Positions 1-8,546 of a stretch of DNA of 64,000 bases are shown one piece after another. The stretch lies in the NCBI RefSeq assembly GCF_020532665.2, contig NZ_JAIWPG020000002.1, positions 124,001 through 188,000 on the forward strand, read 5' to 3'. The position numbers and the translations under genes are program-made. The notes beneath the pieces were generated by a model that was not told where the DNA came from, searched no databases, and saw nothing but the letters and a program-made list of their open reading frames with translations. Position 1 is the stretch's first letter; the number at the start of each line of letters is the position of its first letter. The DNA is from Lelliottia sp. WAP21. Lineage in GTDB: Bacteria; Pseudomonadota; Gammaproteobacteria; Enterobacterales; Enterobacteriaceae.

Positions 1-516
1 GAGTATGGCTGCGTCAAAGCCTTCAATTGGCACGGCATCCAGACCCATTGCAGCCACGCCCAGCAGGAAATTACCCACATTCAGGTAAACCTGTTTTGCC
101 ATCCACTGGTCGTCATCTTTCAGATCCACGCGGTGCATATCGGCGAAATAGCAGCGACCTTTGTGATTCGCCGCTTTTGCTTCCGGGGAGTTGAAGCGAC
201 CGTCGGCCTCTTCCTGATCCACGACGCGCTCAAGCCAGGCATCATCCATGGCCGTTTTGGCACAGAACACCACCACGTGCGAGGCGTCCAGCATCTTACG
301 TTCGTTGAATACATAGGTGCCCGCAGCGGATTTCGCTACGCGTGCTTTGCCTTCGTCGGTGCTGGCGACGATAAAGTGCCACGGCTGTGAGTTGGTGCTG
401 GACGGGCTGAATTGCAGCAGCGTTTTGATTTTTTGCGCTTCATCAGCGGTCAGTTTTTTGCTTGTGTCGAACGCCTTCGTAGAGTGGCGTTTTTGAGCGA
501 CAGAAATAATATCCAT
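1..516 (-). CDS. nfsB: Oxygen-insensitive NAD(P)H nitroreductase NfsB, 3' end missing
   Basis: FMN-dependent reductase that transfers two electrons from NAD(P)H to nitroaromatics and quinones in the cytosol. The visible 172 residues begin [17 protein letters not shown], the standard NfsB start with the FMN-phosphate-binding RHS..AF segment, followed by [14 protein letters not shown], the typical nitroreductase flavin contact. The family is about 217 residues, so roughly 45 C-terminal residues lie outside the window on the left. The start is at 514-516. It is followed upstream by ybdF, the same neighbour as in E. coli. Known in the family: loss of function gives nitrofuran resistance. Confidence 0.95.
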   Translation of the reverse strand, partial: MDIISVAQKRHSTKAFDTSKKLTADEAQKIKTLLQFSPSSTNSQPWHFIVASTDEGKARVAKSAAGTYVFNERKMLDASHVVVFCAKTAMDDAWLERVVDQEEADGRFNSPEAKAANHKGRCYFADMHRVDLKDDDQWMAKQVYLNVGNFLLGVAAMGLDAVPIEGFDAAIL

Positions 517-630
517 AACAGCTCCTGGGAAATACGCCCGTGGGGGCGCGAAAGAAAGGCAGATTACAAAAGTAAACGGGAAAAGATAAGTGCCATTTGA
601 GCGCTTAAACTGTTCGTCTTAGCCGAACAA

Positions 631-999
631 TCAGGCAGGACGAATGCGCTTCTGATCTTTTTTTGGCAGCTTATCCACAACCAGATTCCACGAGTCGTTA
701 ATCAGATCGGTGACCAACTCCGGTGTGATGTCATCGGTACCAAAGAGGGAGATCCAGTGCTTTTTATTAAGATGGTAGCCGGGTTCAATTCCGCGATAGA
801 TCTGCTGATTCAGTAAAGATTTTTCAGGATCGGATTTCAGGCTGATGTGTGGTCGCCCATGCGCGACGGCGGCTAACATGAAAATCTTTCCGCCTACTTT
901 AAACACATCGAACTCAGGCCCAAACGGCCAGCAGTGTTCGGTGAACGGTAACTCAAGCGCCACGCGTTTCGCGTGTTCCTGCAGCAATTTACTCTCCAT
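631..999 (-). CDS. ybdF: YbdF, MmcQ/YjbR-like (DUF419) protein
   Basis: A 122-residue cytosolic protein of the MmcQ/YjbR family, which has a CyaY-like or double wing fold. Its biochemical function is not established. Recognisable stretches are [20 protein letters not shown] near the N-terminus and [19 protein letters not shown], the family signature, followed by a basic C-terminal tail. The start MESKLLQ at 997-999 is chosen because it matches the family's usual length; a longer reading frame upstream is antisense-type noise over ramR. The start lies 11 bases inside the end of ramR on the same strand, so the two are likely cotranscribed. In E. coli ybdF also follows nfsB. Confidence 0.85.
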   Translation of the reverse strand: MESKLLQEHAKRVALELPFTEHCWPFGPEFDVFKVGGKIFMLAAVAHGRPHISLKSDPEKSLLNQQIYRGIEPGYHLNKKHWISLFGTDDITPELVTDLINDSWNLVVDKLPKKDQKRIRPA

Positions 1000-1579
1000 T
1001 GTTATCCTCGATAGCGAGCGCGCGCCACATGGCTTCAAAACCCAGCGCTTTAAAATCGACGGCGCGGGATGGGTCGCGCGTGGCAAATTCCATAGTGGTT
1101 TCGGCCAGCGATAAGAACATCGCATCACCAAAGGTTTTAAACTCGTCGGACATAAAGATTGGGCGCACCGAACGGCGGCACAGTTCATTCAGTTCCGGGA
1201 ACATATCGTGTACGGCCTGTTCGGTCTCCTGGGATATTTTCTCGCTCACGCCGAGCTGACGGATCGCGCCATGGGCAATAGGGTGACGAATGCCCCAGTC
1301 GACATAGCTGTTCCAGATATTGCGGGTATGTTCTTTTGGCTGCGTAATAGAGCGATCAAGGTTCGCCAGCATGTTCTGGCAAAGATCTTGTTTCAGGTGC
1401 AAATAGAGGGCATTAAGCAGATCGTCCTTGGTAGCAAAGTAGCGAAACAGCGTTCCTTCGGCGACGCCCGCGTTACGGGCAATCAACGCCGTGGAGGCGG
1501 CAATACCTGACTGCGCAAATGCAGCGGTTGCTGCCTCCAGTAACGCCAGTTTTTTGTCTTCACTTTTTGGACGAGCCAC
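989..1579 (-). CDS. ramR: RamR, TetR-family repressor of ramA
   Basis: Ligand-responsive repressor of the divergent romA-ramA unit; bile acids and dyes are known inducers for the Salmonella protein. The 196-residue product has an N-terminal TetR helix-turn-helix (residues about 10-55, with [20 protein letters not shown]) and a helical ligand domain. The start codon is GTG at 1577-1579, preceded by an AGGGGG ribosome site; reading [10 protein letters not shown] matches known RamR proteins. It lies divergent from romA-ramA, and its operator overlaps their promoter. Its 3' end overlaps ybdF by 11 bases. Loss-of-function changes in this gene are a known route to ramA overexpression and multidrug resistance; the frame here is intact. 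Confidence 0.93.
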   Translation of the reverse strand: MARPKSEDKKLALLEAATAAFAQSGIAASTALIARNAGVAEGTLFRYFATKDDLLNALYLHLKQDLCQNMLANLDRSITQPKEHTRNIWNSYVDWGIRHPIAHGAIRQLGVSEKISQETEQAVHDMFPELNELCRRSVRPIFMSDEFKTFGDAMFLSLAETTMEFATRDPSRAVDFKALGFEAMWRALAIEDNNGE

Positions 1580-1711
1580 TCAACATCCCCCTTAAACGTC
1601 ATCCTCCAGCGGGTGAAGGCTGAAGAATTTTGTGCATCTTTACGAAAAAAAACATATTGAATCATGCGTGTCATACCGCTGCAACGCGGAATGTCAAAGA
1701 TCGAAAACATC

Positions 1712-1757
1712 TTGACGATATATTCATCGTATCTATAATGAGTGCTTACTCACTCAT
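1712..1757 (+). promoter_or_regulatory. romA-ramA promoter with RamR operator
   Basis: A sigma-70 promoter is visible: -35 TTGACG at 1712-1717, 16-base spacer, -10 TATAAT at 1734-1739. Overlapping the -10 and reaching the start point is a perfect inverted repeat ATGAGTG-N6-CACTCAT at 1738-1757, the known RamR-binding sequence. Repressor bound here would block the -10 directly. The site is intact on both arms, so RamR control should be functional. Confidence 0.9.
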
Positions 1758-1811
1758 AATCAAGTGTCACCCGCGCAAATCACTGGATGGGGCGCGTTGG
1801 CGGGTCAGGAA

Positions 1812-2915
1812 ATGAAAAAGCCTCAATTCATCTGCGTGGTGTTTGTCATGATTATTGCTTCAGCGGCGAGTTTACCTTTTGTACTGAATGCCGGATTTGG
1901 TCAGCCGCCGCAAGGCGCACAACTCACGGAAGTGGAAGCCTCTCCCCATTATCGGGACGGGAAGTTTCATAACACGCTCCCAACGCCTGGCTACAACGGC
2001 GACAAAAATATGCTGGTGGCAATGTGGGATTTTTTGACCAAAAAAACCGAAAACGCCCGGCCAGCACAGCCACTGCCACTGGTCCCGACCGATCTGGCAA
2101 GTCTGCCGCTGGAGCAGGATACCCTGGTGTGGCTGGGGCACTCCTCCTGGTATCTTCAACTGGCCGGGAAACGCATTTTGATCGATCCGGTGCTGGGCAA
2201 CTACGCCGCGCCGTTCTCGTTCCTCAATAAAGCCTTCGACGGGGACTATCCGTGGCGGGCAGAAAGCATGCCAGAGATCGACCTGCTGATTATCTCGCAC
2301 GATCATTACGATCATCTGGATTACGCCACCATCAAGGCCTTACTGCCTAAGGTTAAGCGCGTGGTGACGCCGCTGGGTGTCGGATCGCATCTGCGCTACT
2401 GGGGAATGGATGCGGCCATTATTGACGAGCGCGACTGGAACCAGTCGGTGCATATCGGTGATAACCTGATGGTACACGTACTCCCGGCTCGTCACTTCTC
2501 CGGGCGTGGCATTAAGCGTGACCAGACCCTGTGGGCCAGCTTTATGTTCGTCACGGCGGAGCAAAAAATCTACTACAGCGGGGACTCCGGGTACGGCCCA
2601 CACTTTAAGGCAATTGGTGAGCAGTTCGGCGATGTCGATCTCGCCATTATGGAAAACGGCCAGTATGACCAGGACTGGAAGTACATTCATATGCTGCCAG
2701 AAGAGACGGCGCAGGCGTCCGTAGACCTGAATGCCAGGGCTATCGTACCCGGTCATAACGGTCGCTTTGTTCTGGCAAAGCACACCTGGAACGACCCGCT
2801 TATTCAGCTGGCAAAAGCCAGTAAAGAGAAAAATTATCGCCTGTTGACGCCTGAACTGGGCGAACCGGTGCACGTTAACGACGTTTCACAAGAGTTTCGT
2901 GAGTGGTGGAAATAA
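1812..2915 (+). CDS. romA: RomA, membrane-anchored metallo-beta-lactamase-fold protein
   Basis: A 367-residue MBL-fold hydrolase-like protein related to UlaG/NAPE-PLD type lactonases and phosphodiesterases. It was first described in Enterobacter as affecting outer-membrane protein levels; its substrate is unknown. A hydrophobic segment at residues 8-26 is likely an N-terminal membrane anchor or uncleaved signal. The metal-binding signature HDHYDH lies at about residues 163-168, with further ligand-region motifs ARHFSGR, YYSGDSGYG and VPGHNGRF. The ATG at 1812 is chosen over an in-frame GTG at 1764 because AGGA lies just upstream and the GTG would sit almost on the promoter. It is cotranscribed with ramA, whose start follows 32 bases after the stop. 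Confidence 0.9.
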   Translation: MKKPQFICVVFVMIIASAASLPFVLNAGFGQPPQGAQLTEVEASPHYRDGKFHNTLPTPGYNGDKNMLVAMWDFLTKKTENARPAQPLPLVPTDLASLPLEQDTLVWLGHSSWYLQLAGKRILIDPVLGNYAAPFSFLNKAFDGDYPWRAESMPEIDLLIISHDHYDHLDYATIKALLPKVKRVVTPLGVGSHLRYWGMDAAIIDERDWNQSVHIGDNLMVHVLPARHFSGRGIKRDQTLWASFMFVTAEQKIYYSGDSGYGPHFKAIGEQFGDVDLAIMENGQYDQDWKYIHMLPEETAQASVDLNARAIVPGHNGRFVLAKHTWNDPLIQLAKASKEKNYRLLTPELGEPVHVNDVSQEFREWWK

Positions 2916-2947
2916 TGATTAATCGAGAATCAGAGAGGGAGAGCAGT

Positions 2948-3289
2948 ATGACCATTTCCGCTCAGGTCATCGACACCATTGTCGAGTGGATCGATGACAA
3001 CCTGCATCAGCCATTGCGCATTGAAGAGATTGCTCGCCACGCCGGTTACTCTAAATGGCATCTGCAGCGGCTGTTTATGCAGTACAAGGGCGAAAGTCTG
3101 GGGCGTTATATACGTGAACGTAAGCTCCTGCTGGCCGCCCGCGATCTGCGTGAATCGGACGAGCGCGTGTATGATATTTGTCTGCGCTACGGTTTTGACT
3201 CTCAACAGACCTTTACGCGCATCTTCACGCGGACTTTCCATCAGCCGCCCGGTGCCTATCGCAAAGAGAATCACAGCCAGACGCACTAA
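2948..3289 (+). CDS. ramA: RamA, AraC/XylS-family activator
   Basis: A 113-residue single-domain AraC-type activator, the same size as MarA-class regulators. Two helix-turn-helix units are visible: residues about 27-50 (IEEIARHAGYSKWHLQRLF) and 75-100 (VYDICLRYGFDSQQTFTRIF). In the family RamA binds marbox sites and raises acrAB-tolC and lowers porins. The ATG at 2948 has a GGGAG site upstream; the in-frame ATG at 2915 would add residues unlike the family. It is second in the romA-ramA unit under RamR control. A terminator follows at 3333. Confidence 0.95.
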   Translation: MTISAQVIDTIVEWIDDNLHQPLRIEEIARHAGYSKWHLQRLFMQYKGESLGRYIRERKLLLAARDLRESDERVYDICLRYGFDSQQTFTRIFTRTFHQPPGAYRKENHSQTH

Positions 3290-3332
3290 CAGGCAAGCCC
3301 GGTCGCCCGGGCAATAAACGTCCTCATCAAAG

Positions 3333-3367
3333 GCCGGAATGGGCATCATCGCTCTCCGGCTTTTTTT
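3333..3367 (+). terminator. Rho-independent terminator after ramA
   Basis: GCCGGA at 3333-3338 pairs with TCCGGC at 3355-3360 and is followed by seven T at 3361-3367. It closes the romA-ramA transcript. Confidence 0.75.
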
Positions 3368-3409
3368 ATTGCCGTTAATGTGGGAGATGGGTAAACCTTT
3401 GTGTGTATT

Positions 3410-3428
3410 GCAAATCATTACCATTTGC
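3410..3428 (+). promoter_or_regulatory. Fur-type iron box
   Basis: The 19-base sequence GCAAATCATTACCATTTGC is a perfect inverted repeat of 6-base arms with a 7-base centre. It matches the length and the A/T-rich hexamer pattern of Fur boxes (consensus GATAATGATAATCATTATC). It lies 40 bases before the start of an enterochelin-esterase-like gene, which fits iron control. Confidence 0.7.
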
Positions 3429-3468
3429 ATTAGCGTTGGTCGCACATTTCGTCGGGGAAGATGCGGTA

Positions 3469-5037
3469 ATGAAAAAAGCATGGAGTGGTTTGCTGTTAGG
3501 GATAAGTGCGCTTCCGGCGCTGGCAGCAACCTGCGAGCGGCCCTCTGTTCAGGGTGAACAGCAGGGGAAATTTGACGCCAGCGGGGAGGTGTGTTTCGTG
3601 CTTCCTGCACTGGGGCAAAACTATGTTTCCGCCACGCTAAAGGGCGTAACGGATGCCCGTCTGCTGGATGAGCAAAATCGTCGCATTCGCACCCTGGTTG
3701 AGAACGGCCCTGTGGATGGCGAACATGCCGTGTTGTTCGCCCTGCCGGTGAAGCAACCTTCCTCGCTCGTGCTGCACGGTGAAGCGGGTACAGCGTGGCA
3801 ATTTCAGTGGCGAATGAAGGAAACCACGTCGCTACCACGCACGCAGATGCGGGAGCCTGAAAGCCCCACGCTACAGGCGCTGGCTAAAAAGGTTGCCGCT
3901 GGTGAAGGGACCGAGGCGTTCTGGCAGACGCAGGCCCGACAGGGAACGCCGATGGTGGAGCCTGTTGATGCTGACCATAAGCGTGTCACCTTTTTATGGC
4001 GTGGGGCACGCGACAACGTCTATCTTTTTGGCTCACCCGGTGGCGATCACGAACCGTTGTTTCGCCTGGGCAAGAGTGATGTCTGGTTTCGCAGCTACGT
4101 TGTCCCTGCTGATACGCTGATGCAGTACAAATTTGCCCCGGACGTGCCGCGCGTGGAAGGCAGCCCGCTCGCTCAACGTCGTGCCATTCTGGTCAGCGCG
4201 CAGGCCGATCCGCTCAATCCCTTATCCTTTGGCGATCAACAGGCCGATCGCTGGAGCCGATTTTCGCTGCTCGATCTGAGCCCGGCACGCTACTGCTCCG
4301 TGCAGGCCACCGCGCAGCCGCTGGCCCACGGCACGTTAACCCGTCACAGGCTGACCAGTAAAATCCTTGGCAACACTCGTGACGTCCTGATCTATAAACC
4401 GCGTAGTGTGCAGCCGGCGCGCTGGACGTTACTGCTCTTTGACGGGCAGGTCTATCAGGACCAATACCACGTTGCCAACGTTCTGGATGGGCTGGTTTCA
4501 CGGCATCATCTTCCGCCGGTTAACGTGGTATTTATCGACAGCCTCGATCATCCACGTCGCGCTAAAGAGCTGCCGCCGAATCCGCACTTTGCCGACTTTA
4601 TGGCGCACGAAGTCGTGCCGTGGCTTCGGGGGCAGGGGATTAGCATGCAGCGGCAAAAGACAGTGTTGGCCGGTTCCAGCTATGGCGGTATTGCCTCGTC
4701 ATGGGTGGCGCTGCGCTATCCACGTCTGTTTGGAAACGTGCTGAGTCTTTCAGGCTCTTACTGGTGGGCGCCCAAAGGCGAACCGTCGGGCTGGTTAACG
4801 CGCCAGTATCAGCAATCGCCGCTTTATCCGGTGCGTTTCTGGCTTCAGGCGGGAAAGTTTGAAACCTCCGGTCCGGGTGGTGGGAACTATCCCACCACAA
4901 AAGCGTTCGAGCAGGTATTACGGGAGAAAGGCTATCGCGTCAGCTTCCATTCCTCTTCAAGCGGTCATGACTATGCCGCCTGGTGCGAAGCACTGATTCA
5001 TGGCATGCGCGATTTCACCGGGCTAAGAAGCCAGTGA
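3469..5037 (+). CDS. Exported enterochelin esterase-like protein (Fes/IroD family)
   Basis: A 522-residue serine esterase predicted to cleave catecholate siderophore-iron complexes. Residues 1-20 form a signal peptide ending ALAA, so the enzyme should act in the periplasm, unlike cytosolic Fes. An N-terminal Fes-type beta domain (with FLWRGARDNVYLFGSPGGDHE) precedes an alpha/beta-hydrolase domain with LLFDGQVY, nucleophile elbow GSSYGG (Ser about 404) and SSGHDYAAW (His about 500). The ATG at 3469 is chosen because it starts the signal peptide. The upstream Fur-type box supports iron control. It sits between ramA and ybdJ and overlaps the 3' end of ybdJ by 15 bases. A periplasmic Fes-type enzyme resembles Pseudomonas PfeE in concept. 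Substrate specificity is inferred from the family. Confidence 0.82.
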   Translation: MKKAWSGLLLGISALPALAATCERPSVQGEQQGKFDASGEVCFVLPALGQNYVSATLKGVTDARLLDEQNRRIRTLVENGPVDGEHAVLFALPVKQPSSLVLHGEAGTAWQFQWRMKETTSLPRTQMREPESPTLQALAKKVAAGEGTEAFWQTQARQGTPMVEPVDADHKRVTFLWRGARDNVYLFGSPGGDHEPLFRLGKSDVWFRSYVVPADTLMQYKFAPDVPRVEGSPLAQRRAILVSAQADPLNPLSFGDQQADRWSRFSLLDLSPARYCSVQATAQPLAHGTLTRHRLTSKILGNTRDVLIYKPRSVQPARWTLLLFDGQVYQDQYHVANVLDGLVSRHHLPPVNVVFIDSLDHPRRAKELPPNPHFADFMAHEVVPWLRGQGISMQRQKTVLAGSSYGGIASSWVALRYPRLFGNVLSLSGSYWWAPKGEPSGWLTRQYQQSPLYPVRFWLQAGKFETSGPGGGNYPTTKAFEQVLREKGYRVSFHSSSSGHDYAAWCEALIHGMRDFTGLRSQ

Positions 5038-5271
5038 GAACCAGCGGCGCCAGATGAAACGCAAAACAAAGAATTCAATGGCGCCGAGGGCGACAAACCA
5101 CAAACAGAACAGCATGGTATAAAGCTGGTTAAGATCCATCAGGTGAAAGATTGTCACCAGCTTTTGTGCCACGACCAGGCCCAGGGAAGGCGCCGGGAGC
5201 AATAAACAGGAGATCAGGGCCATCAGCAGGATACCGCCTGCCGTTAACAGTGACTCTAACGGGTGTTTCAT
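5023..5271 (-). CDS. ybdJ: YbdJ, small inner-membrane protein (DUF1158)
   Basis: An 82-residue membrane protein nearly identical in pattern to E. coli YbdJ: MKHPLESLLTAGGILLMALI at the start and FVLRFIWRRWFSLAS at the end. Two hydrophobic helices (residues about 9-30 and 50-72) predict two membrane spans. Function is unknown. In E. coli ybdJ lies directly beside ybdK; here a P-type ATPase and an RND pump lie between them. Its last 15 bases overlap convergently with the esterase gene. Confidence 0.88.
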   Translation of the reverse strand: MKHPLESLLTAGGILLMALISCLLLPAPSLGLVVAQKLVTIFHLMDLNQLYTMLFCLWFVALGAIEFFVLRFIWRRWFSLAS

Positions 5272-5451
5272 ATTAATGTTAATCGTCAGTTAAAAAAGTT
5301 ATTGTCCGGCATATCGAAACGTAAAGCAATATCCGATAAATAAACCGTCACCCCCCTCCATTTCTGCATTAAAAATATTATTTCTTCCGGAATGAATTAA
5401 AAAACCTCGTGGAATTAAATTAGTCTGTCGTTGTGTCAATTATTGTCATTA

Positions 5452-5562
5452 TTAAGCAAATAATTTTACAAACGTATAGGTGCTCAATCCAATTAACGTT
5501 GCAATAACAATGGCAACAACTATGTATAAAACCAGGCGTGGTGCGCGATAAATACCAAACAT
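5452..5562 (-). CDS. Small single-span membrane peptide, 36 residues
   Basis: An open frame beginning MFGIYRAPRLVLYIVVAI and ending FVKLFA, with GAGGG seven bases before the ATG. A basic N-terminus (R6, R9) is followed by one strongly hydrophobic segment (residues about 10-27) and a short tail with one lysine, so the orientation is probably N-in. It is divergent from the P-type ATPase gene that starts 196 bases away. I do not recognise the family. Many enterobacterial single-span peptides of this size bind transporters, so a role beside the ATPase is possible but only inferred from position. Confidence 0.55.
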   Translation of the reverse strand: MFGIYRAPRLVLYIVVAIVIATLIGLSTYTFVKLFA

Positions 5563-5758
5563 GCTATTCCCTCGTTTAGTCTGCGTTTAGAAACATTTTG
5601 TAAAAATCAACGTATCAAACAGGTTGTAGCAAATCGTGAATATAACCTGGTAAATATAGTGCGGCAGATTATTTCCCCCCGCAAGTCCCAAAATGAAAAT
5701 ATTAGAGCCAGAAAGGAATTCAGGCTTCCGTCCACCGGATATTGAAGGAAAGAAATTA

Positions 5759-8449
5759 ATGACCCAAAAAATGAATTCGCAGAATACATCCTGGCAGCAG
5801 ACACCCGAGCAGGTGCTGGCAGCCATGCACAGCCAGACGCAAGGCCTGGACCGCACAGAAGCTCAGGCTCGTTTGCAGCAGCATGGTCCAAATGCGTTGC
5901 CAGAAAAAAAAGGGAAACCGGCCTGGTTGCGTTTTCTTGCTCATTTTAACGATGTGCTGATTTATGTTCTTCTTGCTGCTGCCGTATTAACAGCGGTAAT
6001 GGGACATTGGGTGGATACGCTGGTCATTCTCGGTGTGGCGGTTATCAATGCATTAATCGGCCATATTCAGGAAAGCAATGCCGAGAAATCGCTGAAAAGC
6101 ATCCGGAATATGCTCTCCAGCGATGCCGTTGTCATTCGAAATGGTGCGCATGAAACCGTGCCCACAACGGATATTGTACCGGGCGATATTATTATTCTTC
6201 GCGCGGGCGATCGTATTCCTGCCGATATGCGTCTGATTGAAGCGCATAATTTACGCGTTGAAGAGGCCATTCTGACCGGTGAATCGACGGTGGTGGATAA
6301 ACATATTCTTCCGTTGACGGGGGAATTACCGCTGGGCGATCGGACCAATATGGTGTTCTCCGGTACCACGGTGAGTGCAGGCGGCGGCATGGGGGTCGTT
6401 ATCGCGACCGGCGAGAAAACCGAACTGGGCCACATTAATCAGATGATGGCAGGGATCGAAAAGCACCGTACGCCGTTGCTGGTGCAGATGGACAAGCTGG
6501 GTAAAGCGATTTTTGCCATTATTCTGGCGATGATGGCGGCGCTGTTTATCTTCAGCCTGGTGTTCCGCGAGATCCCCATGGGCGAGCTGCTGCTCTCCCT
6601 GATTAGCCTGGCCGTTGCCTCGGTACCGGAAGGTTTGCCAGCGATTATCTCTATCATACTGTCGCTGGGTGTTCAGGCGATGGCGCAGAAAAAAGCCATT
6701 ATCCGCAAGCTGCCAACGGTCGAAACCCTGGGCGCCATGACCGTGGTCTGCTCCGACAAAACCGGCACCCTGACCATGAACGAGATGACCGCAAAAGCGA
6801 TCATTACCGCCGATTGCTGCTACCGCGTGGAAGGTAACAGCTACGAGCCGGTGGGCGATATCTATCTGGAAGGCAGTAATGAGCCGGTGCAAATCCAGCC
6901 GGGTACCGTGCTTGAGCAGTACCTGCGTACCATCGACCTGTGTAATGACAGCCAGATGGTTCAGGATGAGCGCGGTCTGTGGGGGATCACGGGCGGGCCA
7001 ACCGAAGGCGCATTGAAAGTGCTGGCGGCGAAAGCGCACCTGGCACCTGTCGAGACCACGCTGGTCAATAAGATCCCGTTTGACTCGCAGTACAAATACA
7101 TGAGTACGCACTACCGCATCGGGGGTGAGGAGCAGATTTTGATTACCGGCGCGCCGGACGTTATTTTCGCCCTCTGCGAGCAGCAGCAGACCCGCAATGG
7201 TACGCAAGCTTTTAACCGTACCTGGTGGGAAACAGAGATGGAGCGCTATGCGCGTCAGGGCCTGCGCATGGTCGCTGCGGCGTTTAAACCGGCGAACGGT
7301 GGGCAGACGCTTACCCACGATGAGCTGAACAAGGGGCTTGTCTTCCTCGGCATCGCCGGGATGATGGATCCGCCGCGTCCGGAAGCCATCGACGCCATTC
7401 ATGCCTGCCAGCAGGCGGGGATCCGCGTGAAGATGATCACCGGCGACCACCCGCAAACCGCCATGAGCATCGGCCAGATGCTGGGCATTACCAACAGCGA
7501 GCAGGCGGTGACCGGCTATGAGCTGGAGAAGATGGATGACGCACAGCTTGCTGAAGCCGCGGTGAAATATGACATCTTTGCCCGTACCAGCCCGGAGCAT
7601 AAGCTGCGCCTGGTCAAAGCCCTGCAGGAAAAAGGCGAGATTGTCGGGATGACGGGCGACGGGGTGAATGATGCGCCTGCCCTGCGTCAGGCAGACGTCG
7701 GCATCGCCATGGGCATTAAAGGCACCGAGGTGACAAAAGAGGCGGCGGACATGGTGCTGACGAACGATAACTTCGCCACCATCGCCGGTGCAGTGAAAGA
7801 GGGGCGTCGCGTTTACGATAACCTCAAGAAGACCATCCTGTTTATCATGCCAACCAACCTGGCCCAGGGGTTGTTGATTGTTATCGCGCTGCTGGCGGGG
7901 AATATTATTCCGCTGACGCCGGTGCTGATTTTGTGGATGAACATGGCAACGTCCGCCACGCTCTCATTCGGCCTGGCCTTTGAAGCTGCCGAGCGCAACA
8001 TCATGAAGCGCCCGCCACGTCAGACCGGACAGCACGTGATGGACGCCTACGCCGTATGGCGCGTCGCGTTCGTCGGCACCATGATCGCCATTGCCGCCTT
8101 CGCGCTGGAAGCCTGGCTCGCGCCACGCGGCCACAGCGCCGAGTTTATTCGCACCGTGCTTCTGCAGATGCTGGTCTGTGCACAGTGGGTCTACATGATT
8201 AACTGCCGCAACAGCAACGGGTTCTCCCTGAACCGCGGATTGCTGGCGAACAAAGGTATCTGGCTGGTCACAGGGGTGCTGTTCCTGCTCCAGGCCGCCA
8301 TTATCTATCTGCCATTTATGCAGATGCTGTTTGGCACCGAAGCCCTGCCACTGCGCTACTGGTTCGTTACGCTGGCCGTTGCGGGGGTGATGTTCTTCAT
8401 CGTCGAAATCGAGAAGCGACTGACCCGCAGGTTCCGTCAGGCTGCATAA
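5759..8449 (+). CDS. P-type (P2) cation-transporting ATPase
   Basis: An 896-residue inner-membrane P-type ATPase. Visible in order: actuator motif TGES (about 173-176), transmembrane PEGLP (290-294), phosphorylation motif DKTGTLT (Asp about 333), nucleotide-domain segments around ITGAPD, MITGDHPQT, and hinge MTGDGVNDAPALRQADVGIAMG, followed by a six-helix C-terminal membrane domain. The layout is that of the Ca2+/PMR1-like P2 group. Position-equivalent Ca2+ ligands in the TM5-TM6 region are changed: TNLAQ instead of an N..E pair, and NMATS where Ca2+ pumps have an N..TD pattern. The substrate is therefore uncertain. The ATG at 5759 has AAGGAAAG upstream; an ATG at 5693 would add 22 atypical residues. 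It is absent from the same place in E. coli. Confidence 0.88.
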   Translation: MTQKMNSQNTSWQQTPEQVLAAMHSQTQGLDRTEAQARLQQHGPNALPEKKGKPAWLRFLAHFNDVLIYVLLAAAVLTAVMGHWVDTLVILGVAVINALIGHIQESNAEKSLKSIRNMLSSDAVVIRNGAHETVPTTDIVPGDIIILRAGDRIPADMRLIEAHNLRVEEAILTGESTVVDKHILPLTGELPLGDRTNMVFSGTTVSAGGGMGVVIATGEKTELGHINQMMAGIEKHRTPLLVQMDKLGKAIFAIILAMMAALFIFSLVFREIPMGELLLSLISLAVASVPEGLPAIISIILSLGVQAMAQKKAIIRKLPTVETLGAMTVVCSDKTGTLTMNEMTAKAIITADCCYRVEGNSYEPVGDIYLEGSNEPVQIQPGTVLEQYLRTIDLCNDSQMVQDERGLWGITGGPTEGALKVLAAKAHLAPVETTLVNKIPFDSQYKYMSTHYRIGGEEQILITGAPDVIFALCEQQQTRNGTQAFNRTWWETEMERYARQGLRMVAAAFKPANGGQTLTHDELNKGLVFLGIAGMMDPPRPEAIDAIHACQQAGIRVKMITGDHPQTAMSIGQMLGITNSEQAVTGYELEKMDDAQLAEAAVKYDIFARTSPEHKLRLVKALQEKGEIVGMTGDGVNDAPALRQADVGIAMGIKGTEVTKEAADMVLTNDNFATIAGAVKEGRRVYDNLKKTILFIMPTNLAQGLLIVIALLAGNIIPLTPVLILWMNMATSATLSFGLAFEAAERNIMKRPPRQTGQHVMDAYAVWRVAFVGTMIAIAAFALEAWLAPRGHSAEFIRTVLLQMLVCAQWVYMINCRNSNGFSLNRGLLANKGIWLVTGVLFLLQAAIIYLPFMQMLFGTEALPLRYWFVTLAVAGVMFFIVEIEKRLTRRFRQAA

Positions 8450-8452
8450 CTT

Positions 8453-8530
8453 TTTGCCCTCACGCTCACCCTTTCCCGGGGTGACTATCGGCCCTCTCTC
8501 TTGAGGAGAGGGCCGGAGTGAGGGGGCAAA
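8453..8530. repeat. Intergenic palindromic repeat (REP-like)
   Basis: A 78-base imperfect palindrome between the ATPase and the RND adaptor. Outer arms are TTTGCCCTCAC and GTGAGGGGGCAAA; an inner hairpin is GGCCCTCTC/GAGAGGGCC at 8490-8512. The 'GCCCTCACcctxxCCCTCTCC' style is a frequent intergenic repeat in Enterobacter and Klebsiella genomes. It may attenuate transcription or stabilise the upstream mRNA. Confidence 0.7.
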
Positions 8531-8546
8531 TTCAGAGGTACTCCCC

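Noticed and set aside
2930..3838. 302-codon frame antisense to ramA and the esterase
   Set aside because: It crosses a clear gene, a terminator and a Fur box, and has a composition typical of antisense frames.
6326..7600. 424-codon frame antisense to the P-type ATPase
   Set aside because: Histidine and arginine-rich antisense shadow of a conserved gene.
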